This document shows, in pieces, positions 8,555 through 16,948 of a DNA stretch of 64,000 bases; within the stretch, counting starts at the first letter, position 1, and each line of letters starts with the position of its first letter. Source of the DNA: Sphingomonas sp. GTDB taxonomy: Bacteria; Pseudomonadota; Alphaproteobacteria; Sphingomonadales; Sphingomonadaceae. A program made the position numbers and the translations under genes. Below the pieces are notes generated by a model, which ran no database searches, had not been told where the DNA came from, and worked only from the letters and a program-made list of their open reading frames with translations. The stretch is taken from positions 806,001 through 870,000 of the forward strand of contig NZ_JANINP010000007.1 in the NCBI RefSeq assembly GCF_024508665.1, in the 5' to 3' direction.

Positions 8555-9064
8555 ATGTCCCAGCTCGCCACCACGCCGCTCGATCTCTTCATTCTTGCGT
8601 TGCAGGACCTCCACGACGGCGAATGCGCCTGGACCGATCGAGTGCCGGGAATTGCCGAGCGGATCGAGGATGAGCGCTTGGCCGCGGCGCTGCAGTCCGC
8701 GACCGGACAGGGGCGCGAGCGCGCGGATCGCCTTGCGGCGATCGCCACTGCCCTGCGCGTCGACATAGCCGGCGCCGAGAATATCTGGCTGCGCGCCATC
8801 CTGGAGGACGCGCATCGCGACACGACGATGATCGAGCAAGGTCCCCTGCTCGATATCGCCCTGATCGGCGCCTTCCGGAAAGGCGTTCAGGCCGACCGCG
8901 TCAGCTACGAAACCGCCATCGCGCTCGCCCGCTCGCTCGGGCTGGGCGACGCCGAACGCGCAATGACGCTGAGCCGGGACCAATTGACGGGAACGGACGA
9001 AACGCTCGCCGGGCTGCTCCAGGAAATCGCCGCGCGATCCGTACTCCCAGCGGAGTCACGTTGA
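8555..9064 (+). CDS. DUF892 (YciE-type) ferritin-like protein
   Basis: Small helical protein of 169 residues from the ferritin-like DUF892 family, which is linked to stress responses but has no settled reaction. The opening LDLFILALQDLHDGE corresponds to the family start (LxDLYxAE). Further acidic/His positions on the helices include DAHRDTTMIEQGPLLD. The start is the ATG at 8555, preceded by a GAGAGG ribosome-binding site; an ATG 36 bases upstream has none. It lies ahead of a manganese catalase and a second DUF892 gene (10280), a typical stress cluster in this order. Several usual metal-site residues are hard to place, so it may be a divergent member. Confidence 0.72.
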   Translation: MSQLATTPLDLFILALQDLHDGECAWTDRVPGIAERIEDERLAAALQSATGQGRERADRLAAIATALRVDIAGAENIWLRAILEDAHRDTTMIEQGPLLDIALIGAFRKGVQADRVSYETAIALARSLGLGDAERAMTLSRDQLTGTDETLAGLLQEIAARSVLPAESR

Positions 9065-9251
9065 TTTTGCAGGCACGCAACCCGATCGGCGCGTCTATTT
9101 CCGCGACGCGGTTGCTATCGAACCCTAACAGCCGGCTAGGGTACATGCTTTACTCGGCGACCGGCTTTTGCCGGCCCTTAGCTGCAATCTGTCAGCCCCA
9201 TCATCCATCTGAAATATCGTCATAACCCACGTTAACACCCGCGGAAATCGC

Positions 9252-9276
9252 GGAACGTCCTGTCCCTTGGCTGGTT
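9252..9276 (+). promoter_or_regulatory. Possible EcfG-type stress promoter of the Mn-catalase gene
   Basis: GGAAC at 9252-9256 is followed after 16 bases by GGTT at 9273-9276. This matches the alphaproteobacterial general-stress consensus GGAAC-N16/17-CGTT except at one base. The catalase ATG is 24 bases downstream, so the leader would be very short. Confidence 0.4.
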
Positions 9277-9299
9277 GCCGGTCGGACAGGAGACGATCG

Positions 9300-10250
9300 A
9301 TGTTCATGCACAACAAGCGCCTGCAATATACCGTTCGCGTATCCGAGCCCAACCCGGTCCTCGCCTCGTTGATGCTCGAGCAATTCGGCGGGCCGGACGG
9401 CGAATTGGCGGCGGCGATGCGCTATTTCACGCAAGGCCTCGCCGACGACGATCCCGGCCGCAAGGATCTGCTGCTCGACATCGCGACCGAGGAGTTGAGC
9501 CATCTCGAAGTGATCGGGTCGATCGTCGCGATGCTCAACAAGGGCGTTAAGGCGCAATTGGCCGAGGGAGCGATGGAAGAGGCCGAGCTCTACATGTCGC
9601 TGACCAAGGGCGGCGACAGTCACACCCAGGCGATCCTCTATGGCGGCGGCCCGGCGCTGACCAATTCCTCGGGCGTGCCGTGGAGCGGCGCCTATGTCGA
9701 CAGCCGCGGCGATCCGACCTGCGACCTGCGCTCGAACATCGCCGCGGAAAGCCGCGCCAAGATCGTCTACGAACGGCTGATCAACATCACCGACGATCCC
9801 GGCATCAAGGATGCGCTCGGGTTCCTGATGACGCGCGAGATCGCGCACCAGAAGAGCTTCGAAAAGGCGCTCTACACGATCGAGAACAACTTCCCCCCGG
9901 GCAAGCTTCCCGGCCTCGCCCAATTCGCCAGCACCTACGTCAACACCTCGCAAGGGGAGGGCGACGCTACCGGCGCATGGAACGAAGGGGAGCAGTGGGA
10001 GCGGATCGACGACGTCGCCGGCAGCATCCCGCTCGATGGCGGCAGCGGCGACGCCAGCGTCGAGCTGGGCGGCAGCGATGCGGAAGTAGCGGCGGCGCTG
10101 ATGCAGCGAACCGCGTCGCGACCCGATTATAATCCGACGACGGGGGCGGATCTCGGAGCCGGCCCGGGCGCGGGGCGGATGACCGACGAGGATCTCGGCG
10201 GCGCGGCCGACATGGCGGACGCCACGATGATCAGCGAGCCCGCCGAGTAA
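9300..10250 (+). CDS. Manganese catalase
   Basis: Predicted dimanganese catalase disproportionating hydrogen peroxide, 316 residues. The four-helix bundle carries the complete ligand set at the expected spacing: Glu35 (PDGELAAAM), Glu65 and His68 (ATEELSHLE), Glu150 (NIAAESRAK) and His183 (REIAHQKSF). The C-terminal tail after about residue 215 is acidic and Gly/Ala-rich and probably disordered. The ATG at 9300 follows GGACAGGAG. Two DUF892 ferritin-like genes flank it, and a possible EcfG promoter lies directly upstream, so it probably belongs to the general stress response. Confidence in the family is high. Confidence 0.96.
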   Translation: MFMHNKRLQYTVRVSEPNPVLASLMLEQFGGPDGELAAAMRYFTQGLADDDPGRKDLLLDIATEELSHLEVIGSIVAMLNKGVKAQLAEGAMEEAELYMSLTKGGDSHTQAILYGGGPALTNSSGVPWSGAYVDSRGDPTCDLRSNIAAESRAKIVYERLINITDDPGIKDALGFLMTREIAHQKSFEKALYTIENNFPPGKLPGLAQFASTYVNTSQGEGDATGAWNEGEQWERIDDVAGSIPLDGGSGDASVELGGSDAEVAAALMQRTASRPDYNPTTGADLGAGPGAGRMTDEDLGGAADMADATMISEPAE

Positions 10251-10279
10251 CGCCCCCCTCTAAGATGATGGAGTAGATG

Positions 10280-10807
10280 ATGGCTGATACGCTGGAACGT
10301 ACCGACGTGGTCCAACACGTCTTCGTCGTGGGGCTGCGCAACGCCCATGCCGTGGAGCATCAGGCGCTCGCCTTGATGGACCGGCAGATCGATCATTTGA
10401 GCCACTATCCCGAAGTGGCGCAGCGGCTGAAGGCGCACCGCGCCGAAACCGAGGGACAGATCGAACGGCTCGAGGAAATCCTCCATTCGCTCGATGAAAA
10501 GGCGTCGGCGGTCAAGGATGCCACCCTGGGATTGGTCGGCAACCTCGCTGCGCTGGGCCATGTCTTCGCCCCCGACGAGATCCTCAAGAACAGCTTCGCC
10601 AATTTCGCGTTCGAGAATTTCGAGATCGCGAGCTACAAATCGCTGATCACGGTGGGGGAAACGGGCGGCTTCGCCAACGCCCTCCCGCTGCTGCAACGAA
10701 CGCTCGACGAAGAACTCGCCATGGCGCGGTTCTGCGACGAGAGCCTGCCGGCCATCACGCGCAAATATCTCGAATTGCGCGCCGAGGGCGAGACGGCGAG
10801 CCATTGA
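10280..10807 (+). CDS. DUF892 (YciE-type) ferritin-like protein
   Basis: Second ferritin-like DUF892 protein in the cluster, 175 residues and all-helical. Family features include NAHAVEHQALALMDRQ near the N-terminus and the Glu-rich helix TEGQIERLEEIL at about 54-65. A downstream TLDEELAMARFCDE segment supplies further acidic positions. Two ATGs lie in tandem (10277 and 10280), and the second sits better behind the GATGGAG site. It starts 29 bases after the catalase stop, so the two are probably cotranscribed. Family members occur in peroxide and desiccation regulons; the reaction is not established. Confidence 0.85.
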   Translation: MADTLERTDVVQHVFVVGLRNAHAVEHQALALMDRQIDHLSHYPEVAQRLKAHRAETEGQIERLEEILHSLDEKASAVKDATLGLVGNLAALGHVFAPDEILKNSFANFAFENFEIASYKSLITVGETGGFANALPLLQRTLDEELAMARFCDESLPAITRKYLELRAEGETASH

Positions 10808-10858
10808 ACGGCATGGCGATCATGGACACCTGGATCCGCCGCCCTGCGGAATGCAGCC

Positions 10859-11125
10859 ATGGCTAATGGCTGGGCACCCGATTCTGCGGTCCAGGACCAG
10901 ATCGAGGACAGCATTCGCGACGCCGTCTCGCGAGCCCGGTCGTTGTTGCCGAGCGGCGAAAGCGCCGAGGATTGCGAGCGATGCGGCGAGCCGATTCCGG
11001 CCAAGCGTCGCGCCGCAATTCCCGGCGTTCGCACCTGCATTGCCTGCCAGGCGGAACGCGATGCCAAACAGGCGGCCTTCGGCGGAATCAACCGGCGCGG
11101 AAGCAAGGACAGCCAGTTGCGATAA
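10859..11125 (+). CDS. DksA/TraR-family zinc-finger protein (YbiI-like)
   Basis: Small protein of 88 residues with the DksA/TraR C4 zinc finger. Cys39 and Cys42 (CERCG) pair with Cys60 and Cys63 (CIACQ), with PIPAKRRAAIPGVRTC between them as in YbiI-type members. It lacks the long coiled-coil and acidic tip of true DksA, so it may bind RNA polymerase differently or not at all. It follows the catalase and DUF892 genes by about 50 bases on the same strand. The ATG at 10859 gives the usual family length. Confidence 0.88.
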   Translation: MANGWAPDSAVQDQIEDSIRDAVSRARSLLPSGESAEDCERCGEPIPAKRRAAIPGVRTCIACQAERDAKQAAFGGINRRGSKDSQLR

Positions 11126-11158
11126 TGTCCAGGCGCCTGAAGAACCGCGACACCAATG

Positions 11159-11180
11159 CCGGACTATGAAGCTAGTCCGG
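11159..11180. repeat. Short perfect hairpin in the intergenic space
   Basis: CCGGACTA is followed by a 6-base loop and TAGTCCGG, an 8-bp perfect stem located 34 bases after the zinc-finger gene. No T-run follows on either strand, so it is not a classical terminator. It may still protect the mRNA end. The rest of 11126-11344 shows only a more AT-rich stretch just before the next gene. Confidence 0.45.
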
Positions 11181-11344
11181 GCCGGGAATCGTACTGAGCG
11201 ACGTTAGACGACCCGAAACATCTGCGGTGGCGGGGCGTTGGAAGGTGATGTGATGCTGCCCGAGTTGCATCGCACTCAGTCGCGCGTTTCTTCGCGCCGA
11301 CCACCACGTGATTATTAATTTCCAAAAGGATTTGCAAAACCTCC

Positions 11345-12031
11345 ATGTTTCATTGGACTCACACCGCCCAGGATGCGTTGGAGCGCAAACTGTTCGCCCA
11401 TGTCGAAGCGGCCTCATTTCCCTGTGTCGGCGCGAAATCGGCGCTGGCGCGGGGCCGCCTGACGGTCCTTGCCTGCGACAATATCGACAGCGCCTGGGAC
11501 GATCTGCGCATCCATGAGGGATTGTTGCGCTTTGCACAGGCGTATCGCGAGGATCCGGCACTGTTCCAGAGCTTCGCCGTCGTGTTCCAGGGGCCGGACG
11601 ATCTCGACGAGGAAGCGTTCGAACGCGCCTTATGGGATCGTGTCCAATCGCTCCACGACAAGGACGTCTGGCGTGGTCAATCCTATGATCCGCGCGTCAG
11701 CGCCGATCCGGGCAACCCGCATTTCTCGCTGAGCTTCGGCGGCGAGGCATTCTTCATCGTCGGCCTGCATCCCAAGGCCAGCCGTCCGGCTCGACGCTTC
11801 GAACAGCCGACGCTCGTCTTCAACCTCCACGACCAGTTCGAGCGCCTGCGCGAGGCCGGCAAATACGAGGGGCTGCGCGAGAAGATCCTGGTCCGCGACG
11901 ATCATCTTGCCGGGTCGCGCAACCCCATGCTGGCGCGCCACGGCGAAATCAGCGAGGCGCGGCAATATTCCGGCCGCGCGGTGGAAGAGGATTGGGAGCC
12001 TCCGTTCGAATATCGCGGCGACGCGAAATGA
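11345..12031 (+). CDS. YqcI/YcgG (GntA-type) family protein, possible heme-dependent N-hydroxylase
   Basis: A 228-residue cytoplasmic protein of the YqcI/YcgG family. One member, GntA of guanitoxin biosynthesis, is a heme-dependent guanidine N-hydroxylase. Family landmarks are FPCVGAKSALARGRL near residues 25-39, HFSLSFGGEAFFIVGLHP at about 129-146 followed by SRPARRF, and the C-terminal SEARQYSGR then WEPPFEY. The coding end overlaps the next start (ATGA at 12028), so the DUF1989 protein is translationally coupled. The ribosome-binding site is weak (AAAAGGA, far upstream). Family assignment is by motif; the N-hydroxylase role is an extrapolation from one studied member. Confidence 0.82.
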   Translation: MFHWTHTAQDALERKLFAHVEAASFPCVGAKSALARGRLTVLACDNIDSAWDDLRIHEGLLRFAQAYREDPALFQSFAVVFQGPDDLDEEAFERALWDRVQSLHDKDVWRGQSYDPRVSADPGNPHFSLSFGGEAFFIVGLHPKASRPARRFEQPTLVFNLHDQFERLREAGKYEGLREKILVRDDHLAGSRNPMLARHGEISEARQYSGRAVEEDWEPPFEYRGDAK

Positions 12032-12618
12032 GCGGCGAGATCGTCATTCCCGAGCGCAGCGGCACCGCTTTTCCGCTGCCGCGCGGCGCGCAGCTGACGG
12101 TGATCGATCCCAAGGGCGAGCAAGTCGCGGACCTGCTCGCGTTCAACGCCGAGGACGTGGACGAGGTGATTTCGTCGGGCCGCACGCTGGATTATGCCGA
12201 GACGATCGCGCTGACGACCGGACACAAATTATACTCCAACCGCTCGCGCGTCCTGCTGACGATCGTCGAGGATACGGTCGGCTGCCACGATTTCCTGCTG
12301 ACCCCGTGCTCGGTCGACACCTTCCACCATTTCTACCCAGATCTGCCGCCGCATCGCGGCTGCTTCGGCAATCTGGCCGAGGCGCTGGCGCCTTATGGTA
12401 TCGGACCCGATCGCATCCCGGTCGCGTTCAATTGCTTCATGAACGTGCCGGTCGATGGGCGGACGGGGAAGCTGAAAGTGCTGCCGCCAAAGAGCAAAGC
12501 GGGCGACCATATTACGTTCCTGGCGGAGATCGACCTGATCATCGGCCTGACCGCTTGTTCGGCGCCGGATTCGAACGGCGGCACGTTCAAGCCGATCCAT
12601 TACCGGATTGATGCCTGA
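12028..12618 (+). CDS. DUF1989 (urea carboxylase-associated) family protein
   Basis: A 196-residue protein of the DUF1989 family. Relatives include the urea-carboxylase-associated proteins now known as carboxyguanidine deiminase subunits, and others of unknown role. Conserved features are the metal/active-site region VGCHDFLLTPCS, RGCFGNL, the AFNCFMNVPV motif and the end segment LTACSAPDSNGG. The start is the ATG at 12028, overlapping the GntA-like stop by four bases (ATGA). The 3' end overlaps the convergent LysR gene by 19 bases. Context with a GntA-like protein suggests a shared guanidino-nitrogen substrate, which is inference. Confidence 0.88.
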   Translation: MSGEIVIPERSGTAFPLPRGAQLTVIDPKGEQVADLLAFNAEDVDEVISSGRTLDYAETIALTTGHKLYSNRSRVLLTIVEDTVGCHDFLLTPCSVDTFHHFYPDLPPHRGCFGNLAEALAPYGIGPDRIPVAFNCFMNVPVDGRTGKLKVLPPKSKAGDHITFLAEIDLIIGLTACSAPDSNGGTFKPIHYRIDA

Positions 12619-13544
12619 TCGCCCGGAGCGGCGCCTGCTCGGGGCGCCTTCACATGGTCGATGAACGCGCGGAGTTTGGGCAGCATCTGACGTTTGCCGG
12701 AATGATAGAGGAAGACGCCGGGCGTCATGACCGCGAACGGCGTCAGCAGCCTTTGCAGCCGGCCGTCCGCAATCGCTGCCTCGGCGATGGGGCCGGGGAC
12801 TTGCGCCAGCCCCAGGCCCTGTATCGCGGCGCCGAGCAGGGTAGGATAATCGTGCGCGATCAGCGGCCCCGCCACCATGGCTTCGATTACCTCGTTACCG
12901 GTCGCGAACGTCCAGGGCGCGATCGCTCCGCTCCAGCGGCGCAGGCGAAGGCAGGCATGGCCGCCAAGCTCCTCGATCCGCGCCGGCGCTCCATGGCGGC
13001 GTAGATAATCGGGGCTGCCGACGACGACGAAAGGGAAGGGCGGGGTCAGCCGCACCACGACCATGTCGGCGGCAATGAGTTCGCCGAGGCGGATGCCGGC
13101 ATCGAAACCGCCGGCGGCGATGTCGACCATCTCGTCGCTCGCGGCGATCTCCAATTCTATCTCCGGATAGGCGTCGCAGAACGAGGCGATCACCGGCTCG
13201 AGGATCAGCGGGACGACGGAGCGGGGCACGGCCAGGCGCAACAATCCGGCCGGGCGCTGGCCCAAATCTCGCGCCGCCTCGCTGGCGGCGACGAGCTCGT
13301 CAAAGGCGGGCCCCGCGCGATCGAGGAAGCGCTGGCCGGCTTCGGTCAGCCCGACGCTGCGCGTGGTCCGGATCAACAGCGCTGCGCCGATCCGCGCCTC
13401 GAGCGATCGTACCGACTGGCTGACGGCGGATGGCGTAACGCCGAGCGCGGCGGCGGCGCGGCGAAAACTGCGATGGCGGGCGACGCTCAGGAAGGTTTCG
13501 ACGCCATCCAGCGCACCGTGCCGGACTGTGAAGTTCTGCTTCAT
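12600..13544 (-). CDS. LysR-family transcriptional regulator
   Basis: Predicted DNA-binding regulator of 314 residues. The LysR helix-turn-helix lies at about residues 12-70 (RAAAALGVTPSAVSQSVRSL). It belongs to the large CrgA/DsdC-like group with a full substrate-binding domain (about 95-300) containing DAYPEIELEIAASDEMVDI. The ATG at 13544 is used. It faces the small membrane protein gene at 13661 across 116 bases, its most likely target, and converges on the DUF1989 gene. Nothing in the sequence points to a specific effector. Confidence 0.94.
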   Translation of the reverse strand: MKQNFTVRHGALDGVETFLSVARHRSFRRAAAALGVTPSAVSQSVRSLEARIGAALLIRTTRSVGLTEAGQRFLDRAGPAFDELVAASEAARDLGQRPAGLLRLAVPRSVVPLILEPVIASFCDAYPEIELEIAASDEMVDIAAGGFDAGIRLGELIAADMVVVRLTPPFPFVVVGSPDYLRRHGAPARIEELGGHACLRLRRWSGAIAPWTFATGNEVIEAMVAGPLIAHDYPTLLGAAIQGLGLAQVPGPIAEAAIADGRLQRLLTPFAVMTPGVFLYHSGKRQMLPKLRAFIDHVKAPRAGAAPGDQASIR

Positions 13545-13660
13545 GGTTCATAGAGATTATCGCCGATAGTCGTCCGGGGAAAGCGACCATAGATGCGATC
13601 GCGACCTCAACCGCCGGCGGTACCGGCCCCGCCGCAATCGACTCAGGATCGGAGATCGCC

Positions 13661-14188
13661 ATGTCGACGACGCATATCTTCCAGACGCATCTCGTCCTCG
13701 GTTACGCGGCCTGGCTGTTGTGCTTCGGCGCCTATATCCTGCCCCGGCTCAAATCGATCGATCGTGTCGCGGCGCATCGCGCGATCGCGACCTTGCACAG
13801 CTTCCGCTTCTTCGGGCTCTCCTTCATCGTCCCGGGCGTGGTGGGCGGCGGCCTGCCGGCGCATTTCGCCATACCCGCCGCTTATGGCGATCTTGCCACC
13901 GGACTGCTCGCGATATCGGCGCTCGCAACTATTCGGATCCGGCCCGTTTTCTGGCTGCTCGTGGTCGCGTTCAACCTGGTCGGCCTGGTCGATCTGTTGC
14001 TTGCTTACGGCCACGCGATCCAGGCCGACCTCCCCGCGCATGCCGAGGAGCTGGGCGCCGCCTATGTGATCCCGATTCTCTATGTGCCGCTGCTGATGAT
14101 CACCCATGTCGCCGCATTCTACTTGCTGGCGCGTTCTCGGCCTGGCGCGGCGTCGTCATCGTCCATGGAGTTGCATCCGCTCCGCTAA
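13661..14188 (+). CDS. Four-helix integral membrane protein of unknown function
   Basis: A 175-residue inner-membrane protein with hydrophobic segments at about 13-30, 46-66, 73-88, 95-113 and 125-150. The polar C-terminus holds a Ser run (SSSS). I do not recognise a catalytic motif. It starts at ATG 13661 and is divergent from the LysR gene, so it is probably regulated by it; such LysR/membrane-protein divergons are common in alphaproteobacteria. The AHAEE segment in the last loop is the only charged patch within the membrane part. Confidence 0.75.
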   Translation: MSTTHIFQTHLVLGYAAWLLCFGAYILPRLKSIDRVAAHRAIATLHSFRFFGLSFIVPGVVGGGLPAHFAIPAAYGDLATGLLAISALATIRIRPVFWLLVVAFNLVGLVDLLLAYGHAIQADLPAHAEELGAAYVIPILYVPLLMITHVAAFYLLARSRPGAASSSSMELHPLR

Positions 14189-14246
14189 AGTCCGTTTTGC
14201 GGTGACGGCTGGACGGCGGCGGCGAACCGCGTCATCGGCGGATCGC

Positions 14247-14501
14247 ATGACGGCGGAACGCATCATCATCGAAACGATCGGCTGGACCGGCGCCGCGCTG
14301 ATCCTGGTCGCCTATCTCCTGCTGTCCGCCGGGCGGCTCGGCGGGCAATCGCGGCTCTACCAATGGATGAACCTGGTCGGGGCAGCCTGTTTCGTCGTCA
14401 ATAGCGGCTATAACGGCGCCATCCCGTCGGCGGTGCTCAACGTCGTCTGGGCGGGGATCGGACTCTTCACGCTGTGGCGGATCGCGCGCCGTCCGGCCTA
14501 G
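14247..14501 (+). CDS. Small CBU_0592-like membrane protein
   Basis: An 84-residue protein with three membrane helices (about 7-27, 36-53 and 58-78). Residues such as GWTGAALILVAYLLLSAG and the loop YQWMNLVGA are typical of the small CBU_0592-type membrane domain found widely in proteobacteria. The start is the ATG at 14247; the longer open frame upstream has no ribosome-binding site. Its last 35 bases overlap the convergent LytTR gene. Function is unknown. Confidence 0.75.
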   Translation: MTAERIIIETIGWTGAALILVAYLLLSAGRLGGQSRLYQWMNLVGAACFVVNSGYNGAIPSAVLNVVWAGIGLFTLWRIARRPA

Positions 14502-15279
14502 GGTCCGGAAACAGACGCGCGAGCGCCGGCACCGCGCGGACCGCCGCGACGCGATTGCGGGCGACGGGAACGCTCAGGCCGCCGTCCAGCCGCAGCCTTA
14601 TGTTGCGCCCGTCGCGCTCGATCGCTCGCACCGCCGACACCGCCACCCACCAGCTGCGATGCGTCCGGATCCCCACGCTGCCATAGCGCGCGATCGCCTC
14701 GGCCATCGGCATCAGTTCGAGCCGGCTGCCGCTGGGCCCGTGCACCCGGACATAATGATCCTCCATCTGCAAGCAGATGACGCCGCCATCGGCGAAGTCC
14801 CGGGGCGGTGCCTCGGTCCGAGCGCCTTGCGTCGGCGCGGCCGCGGGACGCCGCCGCGATTCGGCCGCCAGCCAGAGCCCGACGACCATTGCCTCGACCA
14901 AGGCCGTCTTCACATACCAGTCGATGAGCGACATGCGTCCCGCTTCGCCCGGCCATGCCCAGCGGCCGAACCCCGCCGCCGCCAGGCTGACCGGCAGCGC
15001 GGCGGTGAGGATCGCGATCGCCAAGGCGAGCGGCATGGGAACATCGCGGGCGCGCAGCATTCGGACCGCCGGCGGTACGATCAGTCCGGCCAGCCCGGCG
15101 CCGATCACCATCATCCCGGTCCAGTTGAACAGGCAGATCAGCAGATCGCCGCCGAGATAGCCGAGAAAACCGACCACGCCACCCGCGACCGCGCCGAAAG
15201 CGAGAAGCCGCAGCCAGCCGCCGGCCGAGCCGATCCCGGCCTCCCAATGCCCGATATCGCGCCGCGCATCGTCCGCCAT
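14467..15279 (-). CDS. Membrane-anchored LytTR-domain transcriptional regulator
   Basis: Predicted 270-residue regulator with an N-terminal membrane region of four helices (about 22-42, 48-68, 82-102 and 120-145) and a C-terminal LytTR DNA-binding domain (about 165-262). The LytTR part shows ICLQMEDHYVRVHG, LMPMAEAIARYG and GIRTHRSWWVAVSAV. The ATG at 15279 is chosen because the longer frame upstream runs through the divergent gene region. Direct fusion of a membrane sensor to LytTR without a phospho-receiver is a known layout in Sphingomonas. Target and signal are unknown. Confidence 0.9.
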   Translation of the reverse strand: MADDARRDIGHWEAGIGSAGGWLRLLAFGAVAGGVVGFLGYLGGDLLICLFNWTGMMVIGAGLAGLIVPPAVRMLRARDVPMPLALAIAILTAALPVSLAAAGFGRWAWPGEAGRMSLIDWYVKTALVEAMVVGLWLAAESRRRPAAAPTQGARTEAPPRDFADGGVICLQMEDHYVRVHGPSGSRLELMPMAEAIARYGSVGIRTHRSWWVAVSAVRAIERDGRNIRLRLDGGLSVPVARNRVAAVRAVPALARLFPDPRPDGARSATA

Positions 15280-15399
15280 GCCCACTCCCGTACCCGTTCG
15301 CCCAGTCGCGAATATCCGCTGGCAAGTCGCTGTCCCGCCGAGGTTAGCAGGCTGCGCCAGGCGGGAAAGCTCCTTTTCCCGAAGGCGAGGGAGAGAGCG

Positions 15400-15975
15400 A
15401 TGACGAAGCTGATACGACCGGCACGGCGCGACCTGCTGACGGGAGCGCTCCTGGCCGGCGGGCTGGGCCTGGCGGGGCGAGCGATCGCCGCGCCGGCGGC
15501 GGCGGATGGCCCGACCGGCGACATCCATGATTTCGATTATCATGTCGGCCGCTGGACCGCGGTGCAGCGGCGGCTGAAGCAGCGCTGGGTCGGCAGCAAG
15601 GCGTGGGACGAGTTCCCCAGCACCACCACCTACACCCAATATCTCGATGGGCTGGTCAGCGCCGATCAGACCGATTTCCCGACCAAGGGCTGGGCCGGGC
15701 TGACCGTCCGCACCTTCCAACGCGAGCGGCGGCAATGGTTCATCTATTGGATCAACAGCCGCGACGGCGTGATGGGGACGCCGGTGATCGGCGGATATCG
15801 GGGCAATGTCGGCCTGTTCTATGGCGACGACACCGACGACGGCATCCCGGTCAAGGCCCGCTTCATCCGCACCAAGCAACCGCCCGATCGCGAACGCTGG
15901 GAACAGGCCTTTTCGCGCGACGGCGGAGCGACCTGGGAAACCAACTGGACCGCCGACTTCACGCGCGTGCGCTGA
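15400..15975 (+). CDS. Tat-signal secreted protein, DUF1579-like
   Basis: A 191-residue exported protein. RPARRDLLTGALLAGGLGLA (residues 6-25) is a twin-arginine-like signal with cleavage near AIAAPAA. The mature part is a beta-rich domain containing DFDYHVGRWTAVQRR, WFIYWINSRDG and GGATWETNWTADFTR, resembling DUF1579-type calycin-like proteins. The ATG at 15400 follows GAGGGAGAGAGCG. It diverges from the LytTR regulator and may be controlled by it. No enzymatic role can be assigned. Confidence 0.75.
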   Translation: MTKLIRPARRDLLTGALLAGGLGLAGRAIAAPAAADGPTGDIHDFDYHVGRWTAVQRRLKQRWVGSKAWDEFPSTTTYTQYLDGLVSADQTDFPTKGWAGLTVRTFQRERRQWFIYWINSRDGVMGTPVIGGYRGNVGLFYGDDTDDGIPVKARFIRTKQPPDRERWEQAFSRDGGATWETNWTADFTRVR

Positions 15976-16082
15976 CGGGTATCGGCCCACGATCGATCGG
16001 CGAGACCGGATTTCGGCGCTATATCGTGCCGGCCGGGCTTGCCCGATTGCCTGATCAGGGAGCCCGGCCTAAGGGCGCGGCC

Positions 16083-16430
16083 ATGCTTACCCTTTACGGC
16101 ATCCCCAATTGCGACACCGTCAAAAAGGCGCGCGCCTGGCTCGATAGTCATGGCGTCGCCTACGCCTTTCACGATTACAAGAAGGCCGGGATCGACGCGG
16201 CGTCGCTCGGCCGCTGGACCGATGCGTTGGGCTGGGAAACGGTGCTCAACCGCGCAGGCACGACGTTCCGCAAGCTCTCGGACGGCGACAAGGCCGATCT
16301 CGACCGGGAGAAAGCGATCGCGCTGATGCTTTCCCAGCCGTCGATGATCAAGCGCCCGATCGTCGAAGGCGACGGCGTGCTGGTAGCGGGGTTCAAGCCC
16401 GATGCCTGGCAGGCGGCCGGCATCGCTTAG
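16083..16430 (+). CDS. Spx/MgsR-type arsenate reductase-family protein (YffB-like)
   Basis: A 115-residue thioredoxin-fold protein of the ArsC/Spx/YffB family. It opens MLTLYGIPNCDTVKKAR with a single active-site Cys10. It ends with the family's IKRPIVEGDGVLVAGF signature, which carries the conserved Arg. YffB-like members bind glutathione, and arsenate reduction is doubtful for them. It starts at ATG 16083 and seems to be a single gene. A separate, classical ArsC lies at 30033. Confidence 0.9.
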   Translation: MLTLYGIPNCDTVKKARAWLDSHGVAYAFHDYKKAGIDAASLGRWTDALGWETVLNRAGTTFRKLSDGDKADLDREKAIALMLSQPSMIKRPIVEGDGVLVAGFKPDAWQAAGIA

Positions 16431-16503
16431 GCCGGCATCGCTTGGACTTGTCAGCCACCGCAACGAGGCGCAGTCTATTCCCCGTCTGAACGGGGAGGGG
16501 ATG

Positions 16504-16944
16504 ATGGCTGATAATATCAAGCCGCCGGTCTGGTTCTGGATCGTCGCGATCCTGTTGGTGCTATGGAACGCGATCGGCTGTTATTTCTGCGTCGAGCAGT
16601 TCCGGCTCGGCGCCGCCTCGGCGATGTGGGAGCAGGATCCCTATCATCAGGCGCTCTATCAGTCGCTTCCGGCCTGGTACAATTACGTCTACGCCGTCGC
16701 CACGTTCGGCGGATTGCTCGGCGGCCTCGCCTTGCTGCTGCGCGAGCGCCGCGCGATCATCCTGTTCTGGATCTCGCTGATCGCGGTGATCGTGCAGTTC
16801 GGCTACACGTTCGCGATGACCGACCTGATCGCGCATGAAGGCGCCGCCAAGGTCGTGCCGTTCCCGGTGTTCATCGCCGTGGTCGGCCTGTTCGCGATCT
16901 GGTTTTCGGGCATGGCGGCGAAGAAGGGCTGGATCGGACGTTAG
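16504..16944 (+). CDS. Small integral membrane protein
   Basis: A protein of 146 residues with four membrane helices (about 9-28, 60-80, 86-106 and 116-136). The extracytoplasmic loop is WEQDPYHQALYQSLPAWYN. Two ATGs occur (16501 and 16504); the second has six bases of spacing from the GGAG at 16494. Proteins of this type are widespread in sphingomonads, but their role is unknown. It follows the YffB-like gene by about 70 bases on the same strand. Confidence 0.75.
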   Translation: MADNIKPPVWFWIVAILLVLWNAIGCYFCVEQFRLGAASAMWEQDPYHQALYQSLPAWYNYVYAVATFGGLLGGLALLLRERRAIILFWISLIAVIVQFGYTFAMTDLIAHEGAAKVVPFPVFIAVVGLFAIWFSGMAAKKGWIGR

Positions 16945-16948
16945 AGTG

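Noticed and set aside
11164..11346. 60-codon minus-strand frame in the gap before the GntA-like gene
   Set aside because: No ribosome-binding site, no family and low-complexity composition.
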